Shown here: positions 25,382-32,573 of the stretch, piece by piece
Position numbering within the stretch: the first letter of the stretch is position 1
How the letters are laid out: every line of letters begins with the position of its first letter
IMG/VR virus record: IMGVR_UViG_3300042308_000168
Coordinates: 110,500-174,499 of that record
Source: a virus
DNA: 64,000 nucleotides
Reading direction: 5' to 3' (one strand)
Program-made: the position numbers and the translations under genes
The notes under the pieces: model-generated
What the model saw: the letters and a program-made list of their open reading frames with translations, nothing else
Databases searched by the model: none
Told to the model about the DNA's origin: nothing

Positions 25382-27074
25382 AGCACCAGTAGATTCCACC
25401 CTGTTCCTTCTTCGTGATGTTCTAAAGTTTGATAACGAGTTAACAGAGCCAATCCTAACAGAGATTGCAAAATTATCAGAAGAAACTATTGCACCAACTA
25501 ATCAAGAAGGTGATTGGAGAGGTTGCAAACTTTCACAAAAAACACCTATGTTTCCTTTTACAGAACCAGTAGAACCATTGAGTGTTCATGTGCCTGAATG
25601 TTTCCACGGACCATACAAACAGTTTGCAGAGGGAGGTTGGATTGGTCTATCAGTTCCGGAAAGATTTGGCGGCCAAGGTATGCCGTTTACACTTGCGGTT
25701 GCTGCAAACGAATTTGTATCCTCATCTAACATGGCTTGGTCTCTTTTTGCTGGCATTACTCGTGGAGCGATACAAACACTACTAGTTTCTGGTTCAGATG
25801 CACAGAAAGAAACATTCATTCCACCAATGGTGCGTGGTGAATGGACAGGAACAATGTGTCTTACTGAACCACATTGCGGCACTGACCTTGGTTTGCTCAA
25901 GACTAAAGCAGTAGATAAACAGAATGGATCATATGAGATTACTGGCCAGAAGATTTTTATTTCTGGTGGTGAACATGATCTAACAAAGAACATTCTTCAC
26001 CTCGTCCTCGCCCGTGCGGCAGGCGACCCAGAAGGTGTCAAAGGTATTAGTTTGTTTGCTGTGCCAAAGATTCTTCCTGATATGTCACGCAACAAAGTAT
26101 CTTGTGGTTCTATTGAATCTAAGATGGGTATTCATGGTTCACCAACTTGTGTTATGAACTTTGATGGTGCTACAGGATTCCTAATCGGTGAAAGATGCCG
26201 TGGTCTCCAGGGCATGTTTATTATGATGAATGAACTTAGATTAGGCTGTGCTATTCATGGTCTATCACAATCGGAGTTAGCGTTTCAAAATGCCTTACAA
26301 TATGCCAAAGACAGAATCCAGAGTAAGAGTGCCGTCGCTCTTAGCGGTCCTAGTGTCGCTATTCTTTCACATCCTGATATTAGGCGTATGCTTATGGATG
26401 TTCGCAGCATTAATGAAGCTGCCCGTCTATTAGTATTAGAAGCAGCCACATTAGTTGATAAGGGTGGAGAAGAAGCGGAAGATCGTCTTGGTCTTATGAC
26501 TCCAGTTCTCAAAGGTGTTGTTACTGATTATGGTGTTGAGAACGCTATCAAGATGCAGCAAGTATGGGGCGGTCATGGTTATGTCCGTGACAATGGCATG
26601 GAACAGATTGTCCGTGATGCCCGTATTGCCATGATCTATGAAGGTGCTAATGGTATTCAGGCTCTTGATCTTGTTGGTCGTAAGTTGCCAAAGAACATGG
26701 GTCGTGCTATTATGACTTTCTTCAAAGATACTGAAACATTCCTAACAAGTTCTTATGAACACGATATCAACCATATCGTTCAGCCAATGACACAAGCCGT
26801 AAGCGAACTAAAGCAAGCAACTGAATGGTTAGCAGCAAATGGTATGAAGAATCCTAATGATGCTGGTGCAGCAAGTTATCCATATATGAAAATGTTTGGA
26901 TTGGTTTTGTTAGGATTGGCGCATATTCGTATTTGTTTGGCAACCGACGACAAAGCAAGACATACTACCGCAACTTATTTTATGGAGAATGTCTTGCCAG
27001 AAGCCAGTTTCTTACTGAAAAAGATTCGTCAAGGATCACAAACAATGATGGCACTAACTCCAGACGAGTTCTGA
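25371..27074 (+). CDS. acyl-CoA dehydrogenase (DmdC/FadE-like)
   Basis: 567 aa, the size of long acyl-CoA dehydrogenases with a C-terminal extension. In order: HGPYKQFAEGGWIGLSVPER plus FGGQGMP, TGTMCLTEPHCGTDLG (FAD-binding), ITGQKIFISGGEHDL, QVWGGHGYVRDNGMEQI, then IYEGANGIQALDLVGRKL with the predicted catalytic Glu (about 424). The tail after about 450 corresponds to the extra helical domain of the DmdC-like branch. These flavoenzymes introduce a double bond into acyl-CoA and pass electrons to ETF. It follows the sugar island and its codons look phage-like. A phage-borne copy is very unusual; the substrate is unknown. Confidence 0.93.
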   Translation: MKYKAPVDSTLFLLRDVLKFDNELTEPILTEIAKLSEETIAPTNQEGDWRGCKLSQKTPMFPFTEPVEPLSVHVPECFHGPYKQFAEGGWIGLSVPERFGGQGMPFTLAVAANEFVSSSNMAWSLFAGITRGAIQTLLVSGSDAQKETFIPPMVRGEWTGTMCLTEPHCGTDLGLLKTKAVDKQNGSYEITGQKIFISGGEHDLTKNILHLVLARAAGDPEGVKGISLFAVPKILPDMSRNKVSCGSIESKMGIHGSPTCVMNFDGATGFLIGERCRGLQGMFIMMNELRLGCAIHGLSQSELAFQNALQYAKDRIQSKSAVALSGPSVAILSHPDIRRMLMDVRSINEAARLLVLEAATLVDKGGEEAEDRLGLMTPVLKGVVTDYGVENAIKMQQVWGGHGYVRDNGMEQIVRDARIAMIYEGANGIQALDLVGRKLPKNMGRAIMTFFKDTETFLTSSYEHDINHIVQPMTQAVSELKQATEWLAANGMKNPNDAGAASYPYMKMFGLVLLGLAHIRICLATDDKARHTTATYFMENVLPEASFLLKKIRQGSQTMMALTPDEF

Positions 27075-27724
27075 TGTTGTTTGGAGTTTAGATGTTGATT
27101 CCAGTTGTGTTGTCCTTTTATATCACGATTACAGCATGAGCAATGAAACACAGGAGCAGTTTGGAAATACTTCTTTCGTCTTTCCGACTGCTCTTGTCTC
27201 TTTTTAGGGTCAGACCATGTTTCTTTATGCTTCTTTGATAATGCTTCTCTTTTGGCAGTATTGGACCAAACCTTTGAACTTATCTTTGATCTTTCTTCCA
27301 AGTATTCAGGAGAGTTTCTAATGGCCACCATGTTATCACGAAACTCTGGATCATCCCATTGTCTTTTTAGATTATCTGACCTTAGTTTTCTTATCTCAGG
27401 AGCGTTATTGATTTCTAACATTCTGGCATAGTATTCGGGATCAGACCATCTTTCGTTATTCAACTTGGTGGCAAAGTCAGAGATTTCTTGTTGGGACATT
27501 TTGAGTTTTTGAGATATTCTCAAACAAGCGTATGTGTCGTTCTGGGAAAAATGAATATCGTAATGTTCCTGTATAGAAACACACTGGAGATTATCTATAT
27601 GATTATTGGAATGATTACCGTCGATGTGATGGATTTCATACGATCTTCCTTGTTCGTCTTTAGGAATAGGACCGTTGAAATGTTCCCAGATTTTGCGGTA
27701 GTTGGTTGTAGTATAAATATCCAT
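27029..27724 (-). CDS. HNH homing endonuclease
   Basis: 231 aa on the minus strand from ATG 27724, with CGGAGG upstream. YEIHHIDGNHSNNHIDNLQ (about 29-47) is the HNH metal/catalytic motif. Four WSDPE-like repeats (WSDPEYYARM, WDDPEFRDNM, VWSNTAKREA, TWSDPKKRQE) are NUMOD3-type DNA-binding modules, and CSCCNRDIKGQHNWNQH is a zinc finger. Its 3' end overlaps the dehydrogenase gene by 46 bases in antisense, so its last ~15 residues are read from dehydrogenase coding sequence. Free-standing phage homing endonucleases copy themselves into homologous genomes. Confidence 0.9.
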   Translation of the reverse strand: MDIYTTTNYRKIWEHFNGPIPKDEQGRSYEIHHIDGNHSNNHIDNLQCVSIQEHYDIHFSQNDTYACLRISQKLKMSQQEISDFATKLNNERWSDPEYYARMLEINNAPEIRKLRSDNLKRQWDDPEFRDNMVAIRNSPEYLEERSKISSKVWSNTAKREALSKKHKETWSDPKKRQEQSERRKKYFQTAPVFHCSCCNRDIKGQHNWNQHLNSKQHQNSSGVSAIIVCDP

Positions 27725-27782
27725 GCTGGACCTCCGATCAGGTTTAGAGTAGGTGAGGATTCCCGTCCTGCGACCTACACTT

Positions 27783-27790
27783 CTATTTAG
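27783..27790 (-). promoter_or_regulatory. late-like octamer CTAAATAG upstream of the HNH gene
   Basis: On the minus strand, CTAAATAG is followed within a few bases by a stem (GTAGGT with ACCTAC, enclosing AGGA/TCCT). T4 homing endonuclease genes are known to use late promoters and hairpins; this fits, but is a motif match only. Confidence 0.4.
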
Positions 27791-27805
27791 TATTCCGAGG
27801 TTTTG

Positions 27806-27955
27806 ATGAAATCGTGGAAAGAACTTGACTTCCGAGAGCAAATAGAGTATATTAGACAGGCTGAGTATCTCCAAGAAAAAGGATACTTTCCTGGAATAGA
27901 TCCTTTTGTAGTTGCGGAAATGTTGTATCGGAAAAGGAAGTCAAGAAAGGATTGA
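27806..27955 (+). CDS. 49-aa basic-tailed small protein
   Basis: ATG after CCGAGG. WKELDFREQIEYIRQAEYL is amphipathic helix, ending YRKRKSRKD. A weak promoter-like TTGACT-N17-TATATT lies inside it (27824-27852). Function unknown. Confidence 0.5.
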   Translation: MKSWKELDFREQIEYIRQAEYLQEKGYFPGIDPFVVAEMLYRKRKSRKD

Positions 27956-27958
27956 AAC

Positions 27959-28381
27959 ATGGGTCTTGATATGTATCTCTACGGTAATAAGTGTTCTTTT
28001 TCCAAAGAACAAAAGGTCGATGGATTTCCTGTTTCGTCTGTGTTACTTGAAATGGGTTATTGGAATAAACGTGTCAACCTTCATGGATTTATCGTTGAAG
28101 CCTTTGCTGCCGGATTTGATGATGGCCAGAAGATCGATCTAGATAAAGATGACCTTGATTATATTATTAATGTATGGGAGAATGATAGCCATTATGATGA
28201 ACTTGTAACAGGTTTTTTCTTTGGTAAGGCTTATTTCACAGAGGAAAAAGACGAATACGATCCTCATGAGGAACAGAAGGCTCGTGATATAGAACTATTC
28301 ACGAAGGCTAAAAACTGGCTAACTGAAGAACATTCTAAGGATGAATATCGTTCTATCTATTACGAAGCATCGTGGTTATGA
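27959..28381 (+). CDS. conserved phage protein, MGLDMYL family
   Basis: 140 aa. The N-terminus MGLDMYLYG and YWNKRVNLHGFIVEAF with a run of acidic residues after FDDGQ are familiar from an uncharacterised family (MGLDMYL...GYWRKxNxIHxWF) common in phages. The family probably binds something through its conserved Trp/His; role unknown. The Shine-Dalgarno AAGGA is 7 nt upstream. Confidence 0.75.
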   Translation: MGLDMYLYGNKCSFSKEQKVDGFPVSSVLLEMGYWNKRVNLHGFIVEAFAAGFDDGQKIDLDKDDLDYIINVWENDSHYDELVTGFFFGKAYFTEEKDEYDPHEEQKARDIELFTKAKNWLTEEHSKDEYRSIYYEASWL

Positions 28382-28393
28382 GGAGATTGTAGA

Positions 28394-28555
28394 ATGACAG
28401 CGTTTGAAGCAATATTATGGTTAGAATCAACGTCACAGTATTTCAGCAAACGACCAACAAACGGTGAAGATCAAGCATATTGGTCTAATGTGTATAACTC
28501 TGAAAACTGTTTGAAGATTGCCGAACTAATAAGAGAATTATGTAAAGATGACTGA
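28394..28555 (+). CDS. 53-aa hypothetical protein
   Basis: GGAG lies 9 nt upstream of the start. MTAFEAILWLESTSQYFSKR and LKIAELIRELCKDD are helices around a polar middle. It overlaps the dehydrogenase-C-terminus-like ORF by 8 bases. Function unknown. Confidence 0.55.
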   Translation: MTAFEAILWLESTSQYFSKRPTNGEDQAYWSNVYNSENCLKIAELIRELCKDD

Positions 28556-28673
28556 CGATAAGGACAGACACAATACCGCAGAATATTTTATGAACCGTAT
28601 TCTACCAGAAACAAGTATGCTATTGAAGCGTATGCGTTTTGGAAGTGAGACGATGATGAAGGCTGATTTGTGA
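28548..28673 (+). CDS. 41-aa stand-alone copy of the acyl-CoA dehydrogenase C-terminus
   Basis: TDDKDRHNTAEYFMNRILPE and ETSMLLKRMRFGSETMM match the end of the 25371-27074 product (TDDKARHTTATYFMENVLPE, EASFLLKKIRQGSQTMM) at 24 of 36 aligned positions by eye, without gaps. It begins on its own ATG, overlapped by the preceding ORF, and ends in TGTGA overlapping the next. It lacks all FAD and substrate residues, so it cannot be an enzyme: either a remnant of a split or recombined dehydrogenase gene or a retained mini-protein. Confidence 0.75.
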   Translation: MTDDKDRHNTAEYFMNRILPETSMLLKRMRFGSETMMKADL

Positions 28674-28828
28674 GTAAGAAAGAGTTTCTAATCATAACTG
28701 GATTGATTTGCATACTTGCCTCTGCTCCTATGTATGGACTAACTCATGAACCATTAGTTTTAGTGCCCATAGTAGTTTTATTTTTTGCTGTTATTGTATG
28801 TCTAAGGAGTATAAAGAATGAACGATGA
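28670..28828 (+). CDS. 52-aa two-helix membrane protein, GTG start
   Basis: Starts GTG overlapping the previous stop. Hydrophobic segments FLIITGLICILASAPMYGL and LVLVPIVVLFFAVIVCL separated by THEP, then a short basic tail. Function unknown. Confidence 0.55.
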   Translation: MSKKEFLIITGLICILASAPMYGLTHEPLVLVPIVVLFFAVIVCLRSIKNER

Positions 28829-28991
28829 ACGAACTATGACGATGAAGTTTAATAAGGATGGGACAAAACAGGTGACTGAAATTTCATCATCTGCCGCATT
28901 GGGTTTGATTGAAGAAAACGCTAAACTACGACAACGTATCGCAGAATTAGAAGATCAGTTGAATGAAATCAATAACTCAAGCAGAATATAA
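28818..28991 (+). CDS. 57-aa coiled-coil protein
   Basis: MNDERTMTMKFNKDGTKQVT followed by a heptad-like LIEENAKLRQRIAELEDQLN, a short coiled coil. AGGAG 11 nt upstream. It overlaps genes on both sides in other frames. Function unknown. Confidence 0.5.
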   Translation: MNDERTMTMKFNKDGTKQVTEISSSAALGLIEENAKLRQRIAELEDQLNEINNSSRI

Positions 28992-29157
28992 CAAACTGTT
29001 TGATGATTATATAAGAGAACAAAAGTTCGACGGTGGAGACCGGGACAGATGGTATTCTAACCATGTTATCAAGTTCTTCAAGATAACAACGGAAGATACA
29101 GATATCCGTCCTGGTTTCCACGTCAATGAAATAGGTGAGAGAATAGATGAAAGTTGA
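28963..29157 (+). CDS. 64-aa hypothetical protein
   Basis: Overlaps the coiled-coil ORF by 29 bases in another frame. EYNKLFDDYIREQKFDGGDR and FFKITTEDTDIRPGFHVNEI; no recognised motif. Confidence 0.5.
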   Translation: MKSITQAEYNKLFDDYIREQKFDGGDRDRWYSNHVIKFFKITTEDTDIRPGFHVNEIGERIDES

Positions 29158-29278
29158 ATTGTTCGGTATAGCGTTATGGATTGCAATTATCGGAGGACTA
29201 GTATATGCCTTTGGGTTTGTTCCCGTCCTTATTACAATTGCACTTTTCATCGCTTGGTTTATGGTATATGTCGTATGA
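29147..29278 (+). CDS. 43-aa very hydrophobic membrane protein
   Basis: Almost entirely hydrophobic: LFGIALWIAIIGGLVYAFGF and VLITIALFIAWFMVYVV form two membrane helices with almost no loop. ATGA overlap with the next gene. Function unknown. Confidence 0.55.
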   Translation: MKVELFGIALWIAIIGGLVYAFGFVPVLITIALFIAWFMVYVV

Positions 29279-29526
29279 GTAATGATGAACTAATCAAACA
29301 ACTACACGAGTTAGCAGATTGGGTTGAAAAGGCTAATCATGTTCATTGCAACTCTGTCCCTCGCCGTGCTGCATATCTCATACAAAAGTATGAAGATGAA
29401 AACAATCAACTACGCCTGAGGCTTAACAAGAGAGATATATATCTGATCGACTATATCAATCGTGTCATTGGTTTTATAAGACTGCAATGGTATCTATTCA
29501 AAAAGAAAAGAGGAAAGAATGTATGA
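29275..29526 (+). CDS. 83-aa helical protein with basic C-terminus
   Basis: Start taken at the ATGA overlap 29275 rather than the longer frame from 29176. ELIKQLHELADWVEKANHVH, RRAAYLIQKYEDENNQLRLR and LYLFKKKRGKN-like basic end; mid C-terminal FIRLQWYLF may touch membrane. This ELxxxLxxxAxW pattern is common in small phage proteins. Function unknown. Confidence 0.55.
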   Translation: MSNDELIKQLHELADWVEKANHVHCNSVPRRAAYLIQKYEDENNQLRLRLNKRDIYLIDYINRVIGFIRLQWYLFKKKRGKNV

Positions 29527-29783
29527 TGAAATTTTTGATCTTGATCTTAATGGTGGTATTCCCCACGGCGGTTAATGCTCAAGTACCAATGACGACTGAA
29601 AATCGTTCTCTCGGTCCAGGCACATATGAAGAAAGCATGGCACAAATTAACGGCGCACCTCCACCATCTGATGGTTATAGAAAAGGATGGCAGTCATCAA
29701 AGCCTGGTGTATCTATGTCGTATGGAGGAGCAACAGGAACTATTCCTTTACTTAATCCTAATATGGAAGTTCCTGACGAATGA
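29523..29783 (+). CDS. 86-aa secreted small protein
   Basis: MMKFLILILMVVFPTAVNAQ is a Sec signal peptide with cleavage likely after NAQ or NA. The mature part is Gly/Pro/Ser-rich (GAPPPSDGYRKGWQSSKPG) and appears unstructured. One of several exported small proteins in this genome. Confidence 0.6.
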   Translation: MMKFLILILMVVFPTAVNAQVPMTTENRSLGPGTYEESMAQINGAPPPSDGYRKGWQSSKPGVSMSYGGATGTIPLLNPNMEVPDE

Positions 29784-29868
29784 CGAAAATTGATAGCAGA
29801 TTGTCTAGGATTGACTGTTTTCCATCGGCAATCTATGTCATACTATTGTCAAGTAGTCAATAGGGACT

Positions 29869-29909
29869 GCTAAATAACAGACCGGGTAACCTATCCCGGA
29901 AGACCCGGT
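29869..29909 (+). promoter_or_regulatory. late-like octamer plus leader hairpin before pmoC
   Basis: CTAAATAA (29869-29876), then an 8-bp perfect inverted repeat GACCGGGT (29879-29886) / ACCCGGTC (29902-29909). An internal CCCGG (29893-29897) can instead pair with the first arm, so two hairpins compete. The pmoC ribosome site AGGAG lies 11 bases beyond. Confidence 0.5.
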
Positions 29910-29932
29910 CAATAATAAAATAGGAGTGATAT

Positions 29933-30703
29933 ATGAGCGTTGTAAATCAATCGGCGAAAGCCGTGGCTACCGGCGTTAATGAGGTCGTTGACCTTAGGGG
30001 TATGTGGATCGGCCTAGCCCTTCTAAATACCTTTTATCTAATAGTCCGTATTTATGAACAAGTATATGGTTGGCGTGCCGGCCTTGACTCGTTCGCACCA
30101 GAGTTCCAGACATACTGGATGAGTATCCTCTGGACAGAAATTCCACTAGAATTGGTTTCAGGTCTTGCACTAGCAGGTTACCTATGGAAGACAAGAGACC
30201 GTGACCTCGCAAGCCTCTCACCTCGTGAAGAAATGCGTCGTCTAACTGTATTAGTTCAGTGGTTGGTTGTTTATGCTGTTGCTATCTATTGGGGTGCAAG
30301 TTTCTTCACCGAACAAGATGGTACCTGGCATATGACAGTCATTCGTGATACCGACTTCACTCCGTCACATATCATTGAGTTCTACATGAGTTATCCAATC
30401 TATTCAATCATCGCTGTTGGTGCGTTCTTCTATGCGAAGACCCGTATTCCTTACTTCGCACAGGGATATAGCCTTGCGTTCCTGATTGTTGCTATTGGTC
30501 CATTCATGATTATTCCAAACGTTGGGCTCAATGAGTGGGGTCATACATTCTGGTTTATGGAAGAGCTATTTGTGGCACCGCTACATTGGGGCTTCGTATT
30601 CTTTGGATGGATGGCACTAGGTGTCTTTGGTGTTGTGCTACAGATCCTAGGACGTGTTCATTCTCTAGTTGGTAAGGAAGGCGTTGCTCTCCTAACCGAG
30701 TAA
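29933..30703 (+). CDS. pmoC: particulate methane monooxygenase subunit C
   Basis: 256 aa, the normal length of PmoC/AmoC. Five to six membrane helices. EQDGTWHMTVIRDTDFTPSH carries the three metal ligands of PmoC: Asp129, His133 and His146 here, with the D-x3-H-x12-H spacing of Methylococcus Asp156, His160 and His173. IIPNVGLNEWGHTFWFMEEL and APLHWGFVFFGW are also highly conserved. PmoC is the membrane subunit that, with PmoA and PmoB, oxidises methane to methanol (AmoC acts likewise on ammonia). No pmoA or pmoB is present, so it would act by joining host subunits. It has its own leader and a strong terminator and stands alone. Confidence 0.97.
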   Translation: MSVVNQSAKAVATGVNEVVDLRGMWIGLALLNTFYLIVRIYEQVYGWRAGLDSFAPEFQTYWMSILWTEIPLELVSGLALAGYLWKTRDRDLASLSPREEMRRLTVLVQWLVVYAVAIYWGASFFTEQDGTWHMTVIRDTDFTPSHIIEFYMSYPIYSIIAVGAFFYAKTRIPYFAQGYSLAFLIVAIGPFMIIPNVGLNEWGHTFWFMEELFVAPLHWGFVFFGWMALGVFGVVLQILGRVHSLVGKEGVALLTE

Positions 30704-30728
30704 GGTAAATGTAAACGAATGTAAACTG

Positions 30729-30756
30729 GGGTGCGACAAAACGTCGCACCCTTTTT
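30729..30756 (+). terminator. strong rho-independent terminator after pmoC
   Basis: 9-bp perfect stem GGGTGCGAC / GTCGCACCC (30729-30737, 30743-30751), loop AAAAC, then TTTTT. The downstream promoter begins three bases later. Confidence 0.92.
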
Positions 30757-30758
30757 GC

Positions 30759-30787
30759 TTGACAACACCACTAGATTTTGCTATACT
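30759..30787 (+). promoter_or_regulatory. sigma70-like promoter
   Basis: TTGACA 30759-30764, 17 bp, TATACT 30782-30787, driving the run of small genes from 30811. Confidence 0.85.
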
Positions 30788-30810
30788 CCATATCGTCAAT
30801 GGAGATTTAT

Positions 30811-31221
30811 ATGCCGCTTCTTCCCGTCTATTATACCACGACCAATCTTCGCAAGCGCAAGCGCAAGCAGACCAAGCATGATCGTTCCGAGCATGATGCA
30901 TGGTTGGTAAAGATGGGTGTTTCGCCTAAGCAGATTAAGGCAAAGAAGACTAAGAATACTTCCTGGAAGTCTGATTATTCTAATTCATTGCAGGTAGATC
31001 GTTCTACCAAACATCACGAAAAATCTATTCAAGAGGTGTGTAATGCACCTGCAAATGCCACGGCTAATCGTTCCGTGATGGCTAATCTGCATAAAGAGAG
31101 CGAAGAAACTCGCAAGGCTATTCTTGCTAAGGCGGCCAGGACTGCCCCTCTGTATTCCAAAGGTCCATATCAGTATATTACTGACGGCACAAATCTTGAT
31201 GATGTAGGGAAAAAGAAATGA
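30811..31221 (+). CDS. 136-aa basic conserved phage protein
   Basis: Start 30811 follows GGAG with 8-nt spacing. MPLLPVYYTTTNLRKRKRKQ, then EHDAWLVKMGVSPKQIK and a C-terminal TAPLYSKGPYQYITDGTNLD. I have the impression of a widespread uncharacterised phage family (MPLLPxxYT...), but no function is known to me. The Arg/Lys-rich N-terminus suggests nucleic-acid contact. Confidence 0.7.
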   Translation: MPLLPVYYTTTNLRKRKRKQTKHDRSEHDAWLVKMGVSPKQIKAKKTKNTSWKSDYSNSLQVDRSTKHHEKSIQEVCNAPANATANRSVMANLHKESEETRKAILAKAARTAPLYSKGPYQYITDGTNLDDVGKKK

Positions 31222-31502
31222 CTGATAAAATGACAAATGAAGAACTCGTGGAACGTCTCCGTGATTGGGATAACTGTAGCCAAGATGACTATGAACTGGC
31301 GGCACACCGCATTGAAATAATGAATAAGTTTCTGCGTCATAATGTTTTCGCTGAAAAGCATTTTGGTGTCTTTTTCATTTGTGGTGAAGCAGGTGAGAAA
31401 GATATAAACGGTATACCCGAAGAGGTGCATATCTGTCCTGCATATGGATCAGATGTATCGTATGTTTTTACTCGTGGCAAATCATTCGCACCGGAGTGGT
31501 AA
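31218..31502 (+). CDS. 94-aa hypothetical protein
   Basis: ATGA overlap with the previous gene. NEELVERLRDWDNCSQDDYE followed by LAAHRIEIMNKFLRHN is helical; the C-terminal half is mixed. The ELxxRLR...AAxRIExL pattern is common in small phage proteins of unknown role. Confidence 0.6.
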   Translation: MTDKMTNEELVERLRDWDNCSQDDYELAAHRIEIMNKFLRHNVFAEKHFGVFFICGEAGEKDINGIPEEVHICPAYGSDVSYVFTRGKSFAPEW

Positions 31503-31503
31503 G

Positions 31504-31782
31504 ATGAAAGTAAGATACTCAACAAACTGGATGGGTCCAGTCAACAAGAAGTGGATTGATGAAAACGGTAAAGACTGGTGTGCTGGTCGTATTGATGTGT
31601 ATGGTGATGACGTTCCAGAATATACCGAGTTAGGTCTCAATATTATGAAAGGCAAAGACTGGGTTCGGTTTACAAGGTGGCTTGAAGGAAACTTTACTAC
31701 TCCTGAAATATGGACGACCGAGCAGTTGGTTCAGGCATATGAGTTTCATAATCCAAAGATAACATGGTGGGAAAAGAAATGA
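31504..31782 (+). CDS. 92-aa hypothetical protein
   Basis: Start 31504, one base after the previous stop. KVRYSTNWMGPVNKKWIDEN plus RIDVYGDDVPEYTELGLNIM and a Trp-rich C-terminus (FTRWLEGNF, PKITWWEKK). Unrecognised. Confidence 0.65.
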   Translation: MKVRYSTNWMGPVNKKWIDENGKDWCAGRIDVYGDDVPEYTELGLNIMKGKDWVRFTRWLEGNFTTPEIWTTEQLVQAYEFHNPKITWWEKK

Positions 31783-31970
31783 GCAAATTTACACTTGATA
31801 TTGACTACGACATTATGGATGAAATCACTAGGCAAAATCTAAAAGAAGCATATCGTCATGCGGATATGAATGATGATGAAATGCGTAACGCTCTTGATCT
31901 TGTGATAAACTACTTTTCTAGTCAAGAGCAATACCAAGAATGGATTGAGGAGAAACTAAAATATGTCTAA
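31779..31970 (+). CDS. 63-aa hypothetical protein
   Basis: ATGA overlap. SKFTLDIDYDIMDEITRQNL and LKEAYRHADMNDDEMRNALD; acidic and helical. Similar short proteins with a TRxNLKxxY segment occur in other phages; function unknown. Confidence 0.6.
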   Translation: MSKFTLDIDYDIMDEITRQNLKEAYRHADMNDDEMRNALDLVINYFSSQEQYQEWIEEKLKYV

Positions 31971-32262
31971 GATCGTGTTGGTTGAAACCGTAAGTTCTTT
32001 TCGTCATGTTCATGCAGTTGAGTTGCCTGATGATGCACCTGATGATTGGGCTATTGAGGATGTTATCTCTGAAATTACCAAAGATGATCCTGATATGAGT
32101 GAAGTTGGTCAGAAGTGGATCGGCGAAGAAATCTTTTCCCATCGTGTAGTTGATGAGAAAGAATACCTGCGAGTATTTGATGAGATGAATGGTCCTTACT
32201 TTGCTGAATGGCCAGTTGAAAAGAAGAAGGAGTTTATCTTCAAGCGAAAAGAAGAAGCATAA
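31963..32262 (+). CDS. 99-aa acidic hypothetical protein
   Basis: 8-base overlap with the previous gene. KIVLVETVSSFRHVHAVELP and EEIFSHRVVDEKEYLRVFDE suggest a small alpha/beta fold; very acidic in the middle. Unrecognised. Confidence 0.62.
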   Translation: MSKIVLVETVSSFRHVHAVELPDDAPDDWAIEDVISEITKDDPDMSEVGQKWIGEEIFSHRVVDEKEYLRVFDEMNGPYFAEWPVEKKKEFIFKRKEEA

Positions 32263-32270
32263 ATAATACT

Positions 32271-32573
32271 ATGCTCAAAAGATGGTATGAAACTAGACCG
32301 TTCACTTTTGGGGCGGTCTTCATTTTTCTTTATATGACTATACCTATATTAGATCAAGTTTTTATGTATCCGAAGATGAAACCAGTTTGTAATGGAGAAA
32401 TCACGGATCAACAAGCTAGAGCATGTACCGATTGGATCCGAAAGAAGGAGACTCAACATGTTCGAATTGATAAACGAGGACCTGGAAGTCTGCATAGAGA
32501 TACTAAGACAGATGAGTACCTGCGAGAACAGGAACGAGCAATTGCAGATTTTGGCAGAACACAGAATAAGTAA
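32271..32573 (+). CDS. 100-aa single-pass membrane protein
   Basis: FTFGAVFIFLYMTIPILDQV (about 11-30) is a membrane helix; the remainder is charged with two cysteines. Its last 116 bases overlap the next ORF in a different frame. A late-like ATAAATAA lies at 32259-32266. Confidence 0.5.
   Translation: MLKRWYETRPFTFGAVFIFLYMTIPILDQVFMYPKMKPVCNGEITDQQARACTDWIRKKETQHVRIDKRGPGSLHRDTKTDEYLREQERAIADFGRTQNK

Noticed and set aside
25371-27074. Host contamination or chimeric contig as explanation of the acyl-CoA dehydrogenase
   Set aside because: It overlaps a small ORF linked to the phage sugar island, has phage-like AT-leaning codons, and a related C-terminal fragment lies 1.5 kb downstream; read mapping would still be the proof.
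27488-27790. + strand ORF of 100 codons across the HNH gene
   Set aside because: The minus strand encodes a clear HNH/NUMOD3/zinc-finger protein; the + strand frame has no ribosome site.
29933-30703. Ammonia monooxygenase subunit AmoC rather than PmoC
   Set aside because: Not fully excludable by eye because the families are homologous; PmoC is preferred from overall context and known methanotroph phages, and phylogeny would decide.
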